The notes: a model not told the origin generated them from the letters alone. 64,000 nucleotides of DNA from UBA6059 sp965227155 (GCA_965227155.1 OZ245731.1:4216001-4280000), one strand, 5' to 3'; shown: positions 43,129-51,894, counted from the first letter of the stretch. Numbers and translations are program-made.

Positions 43129-44196
43129 ATGAAGAATAGATGGCTGGCGCTTGCATTGATTTGTTTATTTCAATCTTCAGCATTAATGGCGCAAGAAGAG
43201 TTTGAAGACTTTGATGATTTTGATATTTCCCAGTTTGAAGAGGCTGGATCAAGCTTAAAAGCTTTCTGTACCAATAAAGTGCTGGGCCAAAGCCCGACAC
43301 AATTGGTGAGTTTTAGCCTGGACTATCAGGGTGCTGCTGATCTTTCTACACCTGCTATTGGTGCGTTTGGTCCGGAGACAGCCGGTTGGACAGGTGGAAG
43401 TGGGTTCCGCTTTAACAGCAATATTCCTGTAATATCGAAGAACAATATACTGGTCAACTGGAGTCTCAATTACGTGCAATTTGCATGGCGAGATGGCATT
43501 GATTTGGGTTACCAAAACCCTTTGAATGTGGCATTGGATGATGATAACCTCAAATGGCTAAATACCAACGTAACCATATTCAAACCTTTAAATGAAAAGC
43601 GTTTTATTATCGCACAGCTTGGCGTAGAAGTCAACGGAGATTACAGCTTCAATGATTTTCCGGGATTGAGCAATGCTCGAATACCTGCCGCTTTTATTTA
43701 TGGCTTTAAGCCAAATGATCGTGTGATGTGGGGACCTGGTATCTCGAGAACCTACCTGGGCGGTTCGCTCAACTTATTGCCGATCATTTATTATTATCAT
43801 ACCTTCAAAAATGAAAAATGGGGTGTGGAAGCCTTATTTCCTGCCAGAATTCAAATGCGCTATCGTGCGAATAGCCGAAACGTATGGCTTTTGGGATACA
43901 ATGTAGAGGGTGCGACCTATCGCCTGGATGGATTTGGTGCAGCTGCAAATGCAAGCTCAATTACCCAGGAGCCAGTAGAACTTCGCAGGTCAGAGATCAG
44001 AGCCGGACTTACCTATTCCAAAGGGATAAACGATTTTCTATGGATAAGTGCTCAGGCGGGATACAGAATAAACTACAGCTTTGAGCTGGATGAGGGAGAG
44101 TTTTTCAGGGGCTTTGACAGTGAAGATTTTCTTATGGAAACTGAACTTCAAAATACCTGGTATTTACAATTCAGCCTCAGTTTGGTAAGCCCCTGA
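43129..44196 (+). CDS. Outer-membrane beta-barrel protein, DUF6268-like
   Basis: A 355-residue protein with a signal peptide (cleaved after ALMAQ) followed by an acidic stretch (EEFEDFDDFDISQFEE) and a series of amphipathic strands ending in an aromatic C-terminus (WYLQFSLSLVSP). The pattern NIPVISKNNILVNWSLNYVQ and VSFSLDYQGAADLS resembles the DUF6268 outer-membrane barrel family. Substrate or role is unknown. Convergent with the DUF2147 gene. Confidence 0.8.
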   Translation: MKNRWLALALICLFQSSALMAQEEFEDFDDFDISQFEEAGSSLKAFCTNKVLGQSPTQLVSFSLDYQGAADLSTPAIGAFGPETAGWTGGSGFRFNSNIPVISKNNILVNWSLNYVQFAWRDGIDLGYQNPLNVALDDDNLKWLNTNVTIFKPLNEKRFIIAQLGVEVNGDYSFNDFPGLSNARIPAAFIYGFKPNDRVMWGPGISRTYLGGSLNLLPIIYYYHTFKNEKWGVEALFPARIQMRYRANSRNVWLLGYNVEGATYRLDGFGAAANASSITQEPVELRRSEIRAGLTYSKGINDFLWISAQAGYRINYSFELDEGEFFRGFDSEDFLMETELQNTWYLQFSLSLVSP

Positions 44197-44207
44197 TTTA
44201 TTATTCA

Positions 44208-44663
44208 TTATTTCTTTTTCATGCGTGTCCATACATCTGTACGGCCAAACACAGCTGTACCTATATAGCCGCGTACTTCAATGGTATTTTCATCCTTCAG
44301 CTCTATTTTGCAGTTGTAGGTGCTGCCATTTTTAGGATCATAAATGGTACCATCAGTCCAAAGGGCTTCCTCTTCATTATAGGTAAAGTCCTTTAGAATT
44401 CTATATCCTTTCAAAGGTGTCTCACGCAGTGATTCATCAGGATTATTGACATCCGTACGCGGGTTTCCGTTCTCATCGTTGGGCTCCAGTAACCACACCA
44501 CACGGCCATAGAATTTATTTCCTATTTTATCGATTTTAATGATTGATCTGCCATCGCTAGGTTTCCATACACCTACCAATTCATCACCATCATTAGCCGA
44601 AACAGGCACTACCATACCAATGGCAAACACAAAAACAAGCATCACTCTTTTCATAGTCATCAT
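44208..44663 (-). CDS. DUF2147 domain exported protein
   Basis: A 151-residue protein with a signal peptide (to ~VSAN) and a single DUF2147 beta-barrel domain: LVGVWKPSDGRSIIKI, YGRVVWLLEPND, YDPKNGSTYNCKIEL and IEVRGYIG. Family members are small periplasmic or extracellular lipocalin-like proteins of unknown ligand. ATG at 44654 is an equally good start. Two bases after the upstream lipoprotein stop, so they are co-transcribed. Confidence 0.9.
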   Translation of the reverse strand: MMTMKRVMLVFVFAIGMVVPVSANDGDELVGVWKPSDGRSIIKIDKIGNKFYGRVVWLLEPNDENGNPRTDVNNPDESLRETPLKGYRILKDFTYNEEEALWTDGTIYDPKNGSTYNCKIELKDENTIEVRGYIGTAVFGRTDVWTRMKKK

Positions 44664-44665
44664 TT

Positions 44666-45154
44666 TTAGTAGGTTATCAATAAAGTCATAGTAATAGTTG
44701 CCCCCAGGTCATCAAGATCCTGATTCAGATTCGTGTCTACTACCAACGTGGCGCCAGTACCTTGCAGGTAGGGCAATATATCTTGCTCCTTATTCACCTC
44801 AAGGTCAACGGTAGCGGCATCAGGCAGTGGACTCCTGGTAGCTACAGAAACCAAAGGTTGATCGTCACTTACCCATTGTACCAGGGCGCTCTCTGCGGTG
44901 GTTCGCAAGGTATCTGGCGCAAAACTTATTGTTGCAGTCTTTAAGGTAACTGAAGTAATCGCATTGGCGTCAATTTCAAGAGACTTTGCAATTTGATCCA
45001 GATCAACGCCAGGTTGTCCTTGTAACGTGTTTGGCCCTTCAAATAGATATTCACCCGAGACTGTAACATCCGCTAAGGTATATTCAGCTGTTTTGGTTTC
45101 CGAGCAACTCCAAAGCAGGCAAATAACTGATGTAATAGCTATAAAATGTTTCAT
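44666..45154 (-). CDS. Lipoprotein of unknown function
   Basis: A 162-residue lipoprotein: signal with lipobox LWSC (Cys17), then a beta-rich domain with Thr/Val-rich strands (ITSVTLKTATISF, ATLVVDTNLNQDLDDLGATI). Repeated references to ITSVTLK-type strands and a long C-terminal strand suggest an Ig-like or jelly-roll fold. I do not recognise the family. It is the first gene of a pair with DUF2147. Confidence 0.7.
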   Translation of the reverse strand: MKHFIAITSVICLLWSCSETKTAEYTLADVTVSGEYLFEGPNTLQGQPGVDLDQIAKSLEIDANAITSVTLKTATISFAPDTLRTTAESALVQWVSDDQPLVSVATRSPLPDAATVDLEVNKEQDILPYLQGTGATLVVDTNLNQDLDDLGATITMTLLITY

Positions 45155-45298
45155 AGAATAGTAATCATCTTATTTACAATAGTAAAGCTATTACATTCCA
45201 TCCTATTATTTCAAATTGTTGGCCTTATAACTTAACTGTACACAAAACCAAATTGGAAAAATTAAGCCAACTATAAAGTAAGCGGTTTGTCTTGATCA

Positions 45299-46222
45299 TT
45301 AAGAGTTTCCATTCTGCTCCGCATGTAGCTTCAGCGGTGCAATGGCTTCACCCCAATAAATCGTTCTGTGGGGAAATGGTATTTCAATACCATGCTGATC
45401 AAAAATCATTTTTAGCCGGCGATTGAATTCCCGGCCTACAAACCATTGCTTAATGGGCTGGGTCTTAATACGCGCTTTGATCACAACTGCACTATCGCCA
45501 AATTTATCCAGACCAAAAATCTCGATGGGTTCCAGAATGCTATCCTTATATGCTTCATCCTCCTGCAAATCAGCACCTACCTGACGGATGAGCTCAGTGA
45601 CCTGGTCTACATTTTCTTTGTAGGCAACCCCAATATCAAAAACCATGGCTGACCATTCTTTGGTCATATTGGAGAGCGTATTGATCTTCCCATTTTGAAA
45701 TGTGTGCACCACACCTGCTAGATCTCTTAGGGTGATTGTTCTGAGGTTGATGTTCTCTACCAAGCCACCCGTACCATTTACAATCGCTACATCACCGGTT
45801 CTGATTCTATTCTCGAAAAGGAGAAAAAAGCCCGAAATAGCATCCCTGACAAGTTCCTGTGCCCCAAAGCCTACCGCCAGGCCTACAATACCTGCACCAG
45901 CAAGGATAGGGCCTACATTGAGCCCCAATTGCTGTAGCAGGATCATCAGAAAAATGGCCCACAAAGTGATCATGATTACACCTCGTGCAATACCCATCAA
46001 TGTGGTAACCCTCTTTTCGCGCTCCAACTTATTCGGATCAGTGCTCTCAGTGACATTTTTAAGCAAAATAGCTCTAAATCGTTTGAGAAGAATCCTGGTG
46101 AGCCAGCGAGCTAAAATGAAAACAACTACAATCAGTAATAGCGCCGGAATAGTTTTTATTCCCCAGTTTACCACCTGATCCAATAGTTGATTATAAAATG
46201 ATTCTGAAAATAGATCTTTCAT
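45299..46222 (-). CDS. Mechanosensitive ion channel, MscS family
   Basis: A 307-residue channel: three TM helices (~20-40, 72-95, 100-130), with the pore helix region GPILAGAGIVGLAVGFGAQ, then the MscS beta domain (GDVAIVNGTGGLVENINLRTI) and the mixed alpha/beta cage with the usual PFPHRTIY at the end. It releases solutes on hypo-osmotic shock. Monocistronic as far as visible. Confidence 0.94.
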   Translation of the reverse strand: MKDLFSESFYNQLLDQVVNWGIKTIPALLLIVVVFILARWLTRILLKRFRAILLKNVTESTDPNKLEREKRVTTLMGIARGVIMITLWAIFLMILLQQLGLNVGPILAGAGIVGLAVGFGAQELVRDAISGFFLLFENRIRTGDVAIVNGTGGLVENINLRTITLRDLAGVVHTFQNGKINTLSNMTKEWSAMVFDIGVAYKENVDQVTELIRQVGADLQEDEAYKDSILEPIEIFGLDKFGDSAVVIKARIKTQPIKQWFVGREFNRRLKMIFDQHGIEIPFPHRTIYWGEAIAPLKLHAEQNGNS

Positions 46223-46324
46223 TCAGCTAATCGTTTATTTCAATAACAAAATAAGTACTCTTTAATGTTAGACATAAACAATGAAATACATTGCATCGTG
46301 TAGATTTTAAAATATGTCTTAAAT

Positions 46325-46735
46325 ATGGCTTATGCTTATTTTGATAAGAGCAACTATCCAATAATAATAATAACTTTCACAGGAGAACAGGCTACAAGAG
46401 ACAACTTCCTGACCTATTTAGCAGAAACCACAAAGCTTTATGAGGCCAGGGAAAATATTGGAATATTGTTTGATGCAACAAAAGCAAAATTTCCCGGTAT
46501 AACTTACCAGAAGATGCAGGCCGGGTGGCTCAAAGAACATGAATCGTTGATGAACAAATATTGTGTCGGTGTGGCTTATAATATTCCCAATAAAATCATC
46601 AAAACTGCATTGGATCTGATATTCAAACTACAACGACAGCCGGTACCTTTTAAAGTGTTTTCAATCAATGAGGAAGCATTGGGCTGGCTTCAAAATAATT
46701 TTAAAAACCATGAGCAGTCATCGCAAAACAGTTAA
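46325..46735 (+). CDS. Small STAS/SpoIIAA-like protein
   Basis: A 136-residue soluble protein. The pattern IIIITFTGEQATRDNFLTYL, then NIGILFDATKAKFPG and IKTALDLIFKLQRQPVPF-KVF, fits the SpoIIAA-like/STAS fold found in many Bacteroidota. Members may bind lipids or act in stress signalling; function here is unknown. The start ATG is normal. Confidence 0.65.
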   Translation: MAYAYFDKSNYPIIIITFTGEQATRDNFLTYLAETTKLYEARENIGILFDATKAKFPGITYQKMQAGWLKEHESLMNKYCVGVAYNIPNKIIKTALDLIFKLQRQPVPFKVFSINEEALGWLQNNFKNHEQSSQNS

Positions 46736-46847
46736 GATTGCTTTTTGTCGCCGATATGTATTTGAGGTAAGCCCTACGACAATATCAAAACCTTAATCTG
46801 ATTTATGCGCAATTTTTGTGATTACCAAACAAGCAAATTCATAACCC

Positions 46848-47972
46848 TTGACAAATAAGATTTTTTTCATTGCCCTAATCTGTATGACAGCCACTTTAGC
46901 AGCGCAGGGCCAGGGCATTTTTGAAAAAGCGTGGAATGCTGTCTTCAATGACACCAGTGCTATTGAAAGGCCTAAATTCATTGCTTATCCTACGCTTGCT
47001 TATGCGCCAGAAACCAAATGGGAGATTGGGGTGAGTGCCATATATGTCTATTACACCAATCGTGATACCACAAACAGGCTCAGTGAGGTAAACATGTTTA
47101 GCTTCATCACGCTGGAGCAGCAATATGGCCTATGGCTGGATCATGCGCTGTATGGTGATCGTGACAAGTGGTTTTTCCTTGGCAAACTACGCTGGCAGCG
47201 GTTTCCTTTGCTGTATTTCGGGGTTGGTCCAGATACCGACGGGGAAGAGTTAGCACAAATTGATGCCGGAAGTTTTGCGCTTAGGGAGAGGATACTCAGG
47301 CAGATCAAGGGGGGCTTTTATATCGGGTTGGAGACGGATTTTCAAAGACTGTCTAATGTAGAGGTTTTACCTTTATCCGAAAGGCCCTTCATGCCATTGA
47401 CCGGTGCTGGTGGTTTTACCAATCTGGGTTTAGGGCTAGGCTTGGTTTACGATAACCGCCACAACGTGTTGAATGTGAGAAAAGGTTTTTTCGGAGAAAT
47501 GGGATTCCTCAGGTATGATGATGCCTGGTTCAGTGATTATGAATTTACCTCTTACTTCCTTGATGCTCGCTATTACCATCAGACAAATAAAACGCAGGTG
47601 CTGGCGACTCAATTGTACCTCAACCATGTAAATGGCAATGCACCTTTTAACCAGGTATCGTTGATGGGTGGGGAAAGCCTCATGCGTGGCTATTATCTGG
47701 GACGATATAGAGATAATACCCTGCTTGCTGCCCAAACAGAATATCGCTTCCTGCCATTCCCTTTTAGTAAACGATGGGGAGCTGCAGCTTTTATAGGCGC
47801 CGGCACAGTAAGTCAGGATTTGTATTCTATTGACCTTAGCAAACTAAAGGTATCGGGTGGGGCAGGTGTGCGATTTTTGATATTCCGTAGTAAGGACATT
47901 TTTACCCGATTTGATGTGGCTTTCACAGAAGATGGTCCAGGCTATTATTTCTTTATCGGTGAGGCTTTTTGA
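46848..47972 (+). CDS. Outer-membrane barrel of the BamA/TamA (Omp85) type without POTRA domains
   Basis: A 374-residue protein with a signal peptide (to ~AAQGQ) and only the barrel part of the Omp85 superfamily: LGLGLVYDNRHNVLNVRKGFF, GGESLMRGYYLGRYRD (the conserved RGY loop region) and a C-terminal aromatic residue (YYFFIGEAF). No POTRA repeat precedes the barrel, so it is not BamA itself. Similar short forms are common in Bacteroidota next to phosphatases; here none is near. TTG start (46848), no in-frame ATG. Confidence 0.85.
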   Translation: MTNKIFFIALICMTATLAAQGQGIFEKAWNAVFNDTSAIERPKFIAYPTLAYAPETKWEIGVSAIYVYYTNRDTTNRLSEVNMFSFITLEQQYGLWLDHALYGDRDKWFFLGKLRWQRFPLLYFGVGPDTDGEELAQIDAGSFALRERILRQIKGGFYIGLETDFQRLSNVEVLPLSERPFMPLTGAGGFTNLGLGLGLVYDNRHNVLNVRKGFFGEMGFLRYDDAWFSDYEFTSYFLDARYYHQTNKTQVLATQLYLNHVNGNAPFNQVSLMGGESLMRGYYLGRYRDNTLLAAQTEYRFLPFPFSKRWGAAAFIGAGTVSQDLYSIDLSKLKVSGGAGVRFLIFRSKDIFTRFDVAFTEDGPGYYFFIGEAF

Positions 47973-48029
47973 TACTGAAGATTATTATCGACGTAAGGCT
48001 AAGTTCAAATTACTGGTTTCCAGAGTAAC

Positions 48030-48311
48030 TCATTGGAAAAGCTCAGAATGAGATCCCAACCGCACTAGTTTGATTTCTTTTGGACGCTCTATCTGTATCC
48101 AGATAATTAGTAAATCCGGTTTAATATGGCATTCCCAATTATTAATAAACTCACATTTAAGCCTATGAGGATGCATAGTAGATGATATACCTTGCACACC
48201 TTCTTCTTGAAGAATTTTTAGGGTAAATGACACAAGTTCAAAATCATTTTTTCTTAGTTTAACCTTTTTGAGGTCCTTTTTAAATTGCCGAGTGAAGACA
48301 AGCCTGTACAT
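48030..48311 (-). CDS. RelE/YafQ-type mRNA interferase toxin
   Basis: A 93-residue toxin. RLVFTRQFKKDLKK at the N-terminus, a central His-rich region HPHRLKCEF, WECHIKPDLLIIW and the C-terminal LVRLGSHSELF are the YafQ family marks, the His residues forming the active site. YafQ cleaves mRNA on the ribosome. It lies five bases downstream of its antitoxin gene. Confidence 0.9.
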   Translation of the reverse strand: MYRLVFTRQFKKDLKKVKLRKNDFELVSFTLKILQEEGVQGISSTMHPHRLKCEFINNWECHIKPDLLIIWIQIERPKEIKLVRLGSHSELFQ

Positions 48312-48316
48312 TTAAT

Positions 48317-48541
48317 CTAAAGGTTTTTTAAAAACTCATCTAGATCTTCAATGGATTCAAGGTTTTTATTTTGATTCGCTTCTTCAATGGCTTTTCTTGT
48401 TAGCTCATTCGGTATATTGCTAACCTCTCTATAAAGCAGATACTCAATGTAATTATTGAGGCTTCTCTTTTCAGCCGCTGCCTTTTCCTTAACCTTTTCA
48501 AGCAACTCCTTATCAATACGAAGAGCAGTCTGGATTTTCAT
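48317..48541 (-). CDS. Ribbon-helix-helix antitoxin partner of the YafQ-like toxin
   Basis: A 74-residue antitoxin: Arc/MetJ-type N-terminus (IQTALRIDKELLEKVKEKA, AEKRSLNNYIEYLL) that binds DNA as a dimer, and an acidic C-terminal tail (ESIEDLDEFLKNL) that should wrap the toxin. It precedes the toxin by five bases; the 17-bp palindrome at 48581-48597 is the likely operator. Confidence 0.88.
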   Translation of the reverse strand: MKIQTALRIDKELLEKVKEKAAAEKRSLNNYIEYLLYREVSNIPNELTRKAIEEANQNKNLESIEDLDEFLKNL

Positions 48542-48580
48542 AATTAGAAAATTAATCGTTTATGGTAGGTAAATGATTTC

Positions 48581-48597
48581 ATTATGTAATACATAAT
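48581..48597. promoter_or_regulatory. Palindromic operator of the YafQ-type module
   Basis: Perfect 7-bp arms ATTATGT / ACATAAT with a 3-base spacer lie 40 bases upstream of the antitoxin start. A second palindrome GTAACT-aca-AGTTAC (48606-48620) is adjacent and may be a second binding site for the RHH antitoxin. Confidence 0.6.
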
Positions 48598-48636
48598 ATA
48601 TCAATGTAACTACAAGTTACTACATCTTATCGAATT

Positions 48637-48726
48637 CTATTCAGTGCTTAATTTTTTTGCTTGCTGACTTTTATTCCTGCCATCCTTTTGAGTCTGTTTA
48701 GTGAAAACAAGAGCATAGTTTTTCAC
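48637..48726 (-). pseudogene. Truncated YoeB/Txe-like toxin remnant
   Basis: Starting at a GTG that overlaps the yefM stop (GTGA), a 29-codon frame reads KNYALVFTKQTQKDGRN and then SQQAKKLSTE before a TAG. The first 15 residues match the N-terminus of Txe/YoeB toxins (typically YALVFTKQAQKD). The remaining ~55 residues with the active-site Glu, Arg and His are absent. It is therefore a decayed toxin gene, keeping the coupled-start arrangement of yefM-yoeB. Confidence 0.75.
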
Positions 48727-48965
48727 CAATTGAGTTTATCCGAGGTTTCGGATAAAGGCGTATTTAAACCTTCTATGATTGATGCTCTCATACCAGGTAT
48801 AGAGACAAGATGTAAGGTTTCTTGAATACTAGGCCAATTTTCTTCACTTATAAGAATAGCATTATGATTATTGCCGATAATTTGAATAGGTTCATGCGTT
48901 TCATTGACCTGTTCAATTAGCTTATATATGTTTTTTCTGACTTCAGTTAGATTTATTGCTTTCAC
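48723..48965 (-). CDS. YefM/Phd-family antitoxin, apparently orphaned
   Basis: An 80-residue antitoxin: KAINLTEVRKNIYKLIEQVN, EPIQIIGNNHNAILISEENW and a C-terminal acidic region ending in KLNW. The N-terminal Phd fold binds operator DNA and the tail binds the toxin. The gene looks intact, but its partner toxin downstream is only a 29-codon remnant, so it is solitary unless a matching toxin exists elsewhere. Confidence 0.88.
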   Translation of the reverse strand: MKAINLTEVRKNIYKLIEQVNETHEPIQIIGNNHNAILISEENWPSIQETLHLVSIPGMRASIIEGLNTPLSETSDKLNW

Positions 48966-49082
48966 TTAATCAAAGTATCTGAATACGTAACAATACTCAA
49001 AATTCCAAATATAGTTTCTTCCGGGTTCAACTGCTCATTCAATCAAAGTATAGCTAGATTTACGATTCAAAAATGAATAGTA

Positions 49083-49877
49083 ATGCACAAAGGGGTACTT
49101 AAAAAAATGCGAACAGAATATGGCTCACCCATCCACTATTTCCTTGAAATGGAAGGAGAGGAGCTGCACATGAATGAACTGCTAGGGCAGAACATGCATA
49201 TCCATTTTACAGGCTACCAATGCCTGAATTGTGGCAAAGCCCGTAAGATCTATCGCATGGGGCATTGCTACAATTGTTTTTATGAAAACCCACAGACAGC
49301 TGACTGGGTTATCAGGCCTGAGCTTTCCAAGGCTCATTTGGATGAAGAAGACCGGGATCTCGAATATGAGAAGAAGGTGCAGCTACAGCCACACGTGGTA
49401 TATCTGGCTTTATCCAGTAATGTTAAAGTAGGTGTTACCCGAAAAAGCCAGGTGCCAACCCGTTGGATAGATCAGGGGGCTACTACAGCCCTTGAAATCA
49501 TTGAAGTGCCAAACCGTTATCTGGCAGGTATTGCAGAGGTTGCATTGAAAGAAATGGTTGCTGATAAGACCAATTGGCGCAAAATGCTTAAAAATGAGGT
49601 AGATACCACCGATCTTTTTACCCTTCGTGACCAGCTGGAAGATTACTTGCCTGATGAGGTGAAGCCCTATTTTAAATCGGACCTATCAGAAACCTGGACA
49701 CTTGATTTTCCGGTACATCAATACCCTGATAAAATCAAAAGCCTGAACCTGGCAAAAACTCCGGATTTTGAGGATCAGTTGGTAGGCATCAAGGGGCAAT
49801 ATCTGATTTTCAATAATGATACCGTCTTTAATGTGCGAGGCAGCGAGGGGTTTGTTGTTGAGTTGGAGATGCGTTAG
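49083..49877 (+). CDS. DUF2797 family protein with zinc-binding Cys and GIY-YIG-like segment
   Basis: A 264-residue cytoplasmic protein. Four Cys in CLNCGK ... GHCYNC (residues ~48-70) form a probable zinc site. A GIY-YIG-like segment follows (HVVYLALSSNVKVGVTRKSQ, then RWIDQGA). These are the marks of DUF2797. Homologues are unassigned; a nucleic-acid-binding or nuclease-like role is inferred from the fold. It stands alone. Confidence 0.87.
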   Translation: MHKGVLKKMRTEYGSPIHYFLEMEGEELHMNELLGQNMHIHFTGYQCLNCGKARKIYRMGHCYNCFYENPQTADWVIRPELSKAHLDEEDRDLEYEKKVQLQPHVVYLALSSNVKVGVTRKSQVPTRWIDQGATTALEIIEVPNRYLAGIAEVALKEMVADKTNWRKMLKNEVDTTDLFTLRDQLEDYLPDEVKPYFKSDLSETWTLDFPVHQYPDKIKSLNLAKTPDFEDQLVGIKGQYLIFNNDTVFNVRGSEGFVVELEMR

Positions 49878-49918
49878 TATTCTGCTGAAAAGAGATTCAA
49901 TATTGACTTATAGGCTTT

Positions 49919-50542
49919 CTACAAAAGTGAGGTAATAAAACCCACAGAAAAACCGGTAGCTGATCTTCCATCTTTCCAAAAATCATTGCTTTTCCAAACC
50001 TGATTGTGGAATACACTAAATGTGATGGCTGACTTCTCATCAAGATAATACTCCAGCGTACTTAAAATCATAGTGCAAAAAATAGATTTTGACCTCTGCT
50101 CGATGATGATCTGGTTTTGATCTACAAATGCTTCGGGAAATTCGTAAAACCTTACACCCGGCATAGCTGAAACCATAAGCCTTAGAGTATTATCACCAAA
50201 CCGGTAACCTGGCGCGATCATTAAATCTGTAAATTGGACTGTTCCTGATATGGTATTTGTTATTTCCTGATTACTGACTAAACGATACCTTGAGTTGTAA
50301 GTATCGTAATTCAACCTGATGAAAAAATCATTGTTGTTTCTTATTCTGTATTCAATGGAAGTGCCAATACGCAAGGAGCTTTCGATTAGCGAAGAGTTAG
50401 GAAATTGATAGCCAACTTCGATTGATGGTAAAAAAATATTACTCCAAATACTTTCTTCTTGCTCCGCATTTAGCTGTGCTATTGAATAACTTGATAATCC
50501 TATTCCTACAACTATCAATATTATTCGTACCATTAAGATCAT
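49919..50542 (-). CDS. Exported outer-membrane beta-barrel-like protein
   Basis: A 207-residue protein. The ATG at 50542 is chosen because it overlaps the upstream stop (ATGA) and opens a signal peptide (MILMVRIILIVVGIGLSSYS). The rest consists of alternating strands (IEVGYQFPNSSLIESSLRIG, NDFFIRLNYDTYNSRYRL, DLMIAPGYRFG) ending in SVGFITSLL. It fits a small outer-membrane barrel; I recognise no specific family. Translationally coupled to the membrane protein gene upstream. Confidence 0.72.
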   Translation of the reverse strand: MILMVRIILIVVGIGLSSYSIAQLNAEQEESIWSNIFLPSIEVGYQFPNSSLIESSLRIGTSIEYRIRNNNDFFIRLNYDTYNSRYRLVSNQEITNTISGTVQFTDLMIAPGYRFGDNTLRLMVSAMPGVRFYEFPEAFVDQNQIIIEQRSKSIFCTMILSTLEYYLDEKSAITFSVFHNQVWKSNDFWKDGRSATGFSVGFITSLL

Positions 50543-50931
50543 TTTTTGAGGCCCCTTTGAGATATCATGGATTTGATTGCACGCCAATACTTTATGTTTT
50601 GCTGATATTGCCTCTTATTTAGAAACTCTATCAAATAGGCTACAATAGCACCACCGAAAATAGCTATACCAAGTTCTGAAAGCACATCCAAAATGACGGA
50701 ATTAATAAAGTCACCTAAGCTTTCACCAAAAAAATATTGAATGGTCCTGGCTGTGATAGTTACTACCAGACCCAGAATAAAGAAAACACTTAAATAAGCG
50801 ACATGAAAAACCTCCTTATTAATGATCAAATCCAATTCATCAGGATTTTGCTCATAATAGTCTATAGCCTCTTGCGTAACCTCCTGATGATCAGGAAATA
50901 TTAAATGATTTAATCGCTCAAAAAACCTCAA
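50539..50931 (-). CDS. Small inner-membrane protein of unknown function
   Basis: A 130-residue protein with two TM helices (~44-66 and ~84-106) and charged termini (N-terminal FERLNHLIFPDHQ, C-terminal KRQYQQNIKYWRAIKSM). Unrecognised. Its stop overlaps the start of the barrel-like gene, so the two are made together; they may cooperate across the envelope. Confidence 0.65.
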   Translation of the reverse strand: MRFFERLNHLIFPDHQEVTQEAIDYYEQNPDELDLIINKEVFHVAYLSVFFILGLVVTITARTIQYFFGESLGDFINSVILDVLSELGIAIFGGAIVAYLIEFLNKRQYQQNIKYWRAIKSMISQRGLKK

Positions 50932-51321
50932 AGTGAAAAGAATTAAATCTAGTAGTACAAAAATAATATCAGACTTGATTATCTATTCAATCTACCTAAA
51001 TATTAAAGGTTATATCCTTGCCAGATTTCATACTTATTTTGCAAACAATTGAAAGTCAGCACATATCATATAAGATTGATACACCATTTTTGCTGAAGCT
51101 TGCCATCCAAAATCAGTTTTATAAAAGAGCAGCATTTTTCGAAGCATCGTTTTTTCACCTATTGAAAATTGGCAGATTCACAATTAAAAGAGCATTGTCC
51201 CAGAACAGAAACTGATATTTGTGCATTTCAAACCTGACTTCTTTCATGACAAAACCATCATATATCCAGATTAAGCCGAGGTATCTTTGTTCTCAAGAAT
51301 AAACTAATGAATTGTTAAATC
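50932..51321. other. AT-rich intergenic region
   Basis: About 390 bases. A short TTG-started frame at 51018-51215 has atypical composition and no motif, so it is not listed as a gene. I see no repeat or clear promoter motif, though promoters for both flanking genes should lie here. Confidence 0.5.
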
Positions 51322-51786
51322 ATGGAACCACATTTATACAACGTACAAATCAACTGGAATAAAGACCGCAAGGGCATCATGTGTTCACCCGAACTCAACA
51401 AGGATCATGATGCTTGCATGGAAGTAGCTACACCGCCGGAATTCCCCAAAGGAATACCTGGCATCTGGTCACCGGAGCATCTATTTACAGCAGCCGTGAG
51501 TAGCTGTCTCATGACAACCTTCCTGGCTGTCGCAGAGAATTTTAAGCTGGATTTTGTGCATTTCTCCTGCGATTCAAAAGGCAAGCTGGACAAGGCAGAC
51601 CGTGGTTTTCAGATGACAGAGGTAGAGCTTTACCCGGTTGTTACCATATCGGACGAATCCCAGCGCGACCTGGCCATTAAGGTTTTGGAAAAATCAGAAA
51701 AGGCATGCCTGATTACCAATTCCATTAAATCGAAGGTTTCAATGCATCCCCGAGTTGAAGTAAGCCTTGAGCAGCTAGCTATTTAA
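51322..51786 (+). CDS. OsmC/Ohr-family peroxidase-like protein
   Basis: A 154-residue OsmC-fold protein with both catalytic cysteines: Cys62 in AVSSCLMTTF and Cys129 in EKACLITNSI. Such proteins reduce organic hydroperoxides with thiols. It belongs to the general OsmC rather than the Ohr subgroup (no Ohr-type Arg loop was identified). It precedes the KefF/KefC-like pair by ~300 bases. Confidence 0.92.
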   Translation: MEPHLYNVQINWNKDRKGIMCSPELNKDHDACMEVATPPEFPKGIPGIWSPEHLFTAAVSSCLMTTFLAVAENFKLDFVHFSCDSKGKLDKADRGFQMTEVELYPVVTISDESQRDLAIKVLEKSEKACLITNSIKSKVSMHPRVEVSLEQLAI

Positions 51787-51806
51787 TATTGATATGCTCC
51801 TTCATT

Positions 51807-51830
51807 ATGGATTGTGGGGACACAATCCAT
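51807..51830. repeat. Perfect 24-bp palindrome, copy 1
   Basis: ATGGATTGTG-ggga-CACAATCCAT. An identical-arm copy lies at 51871-51894 with loop ATCT. Located 20 bases after the OsmC gene stop. No T-run follows, so not a normal terminator. Confidence 0.75.
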
Positions 51831-51870
51831 GGCGGAGGCTATTGTTTAATCTACCATAAATTGTGTCAAT

Positions 51871-51894
51871 ATGGATTGTGATCTCACAATCCAT
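51871..51894. repeat. Perfect 24-bp palindrome, copy 2
   Basis: ATGGATTGTG-atct-CACAATCCAT, start-to-start distance 64 bases from copy 1. Arms are identical and only the 4-base loop differs. The intervening segment includes a further partial arm (AAATTGTGTCAAT). Confidence 0.75.

Noticed and set aside
46848..47972. Omp85 barrel gene as bamA
   Set aside because: It lacks POTRA domains and is far too short; BamA must be elsewhere.
51018..51215. 65-codon frame between the small membrane protein and the OsmC gene
   Set aside because: TTG start, no motif, no neighbour relation; consistent with chance in AT-rich DNA.
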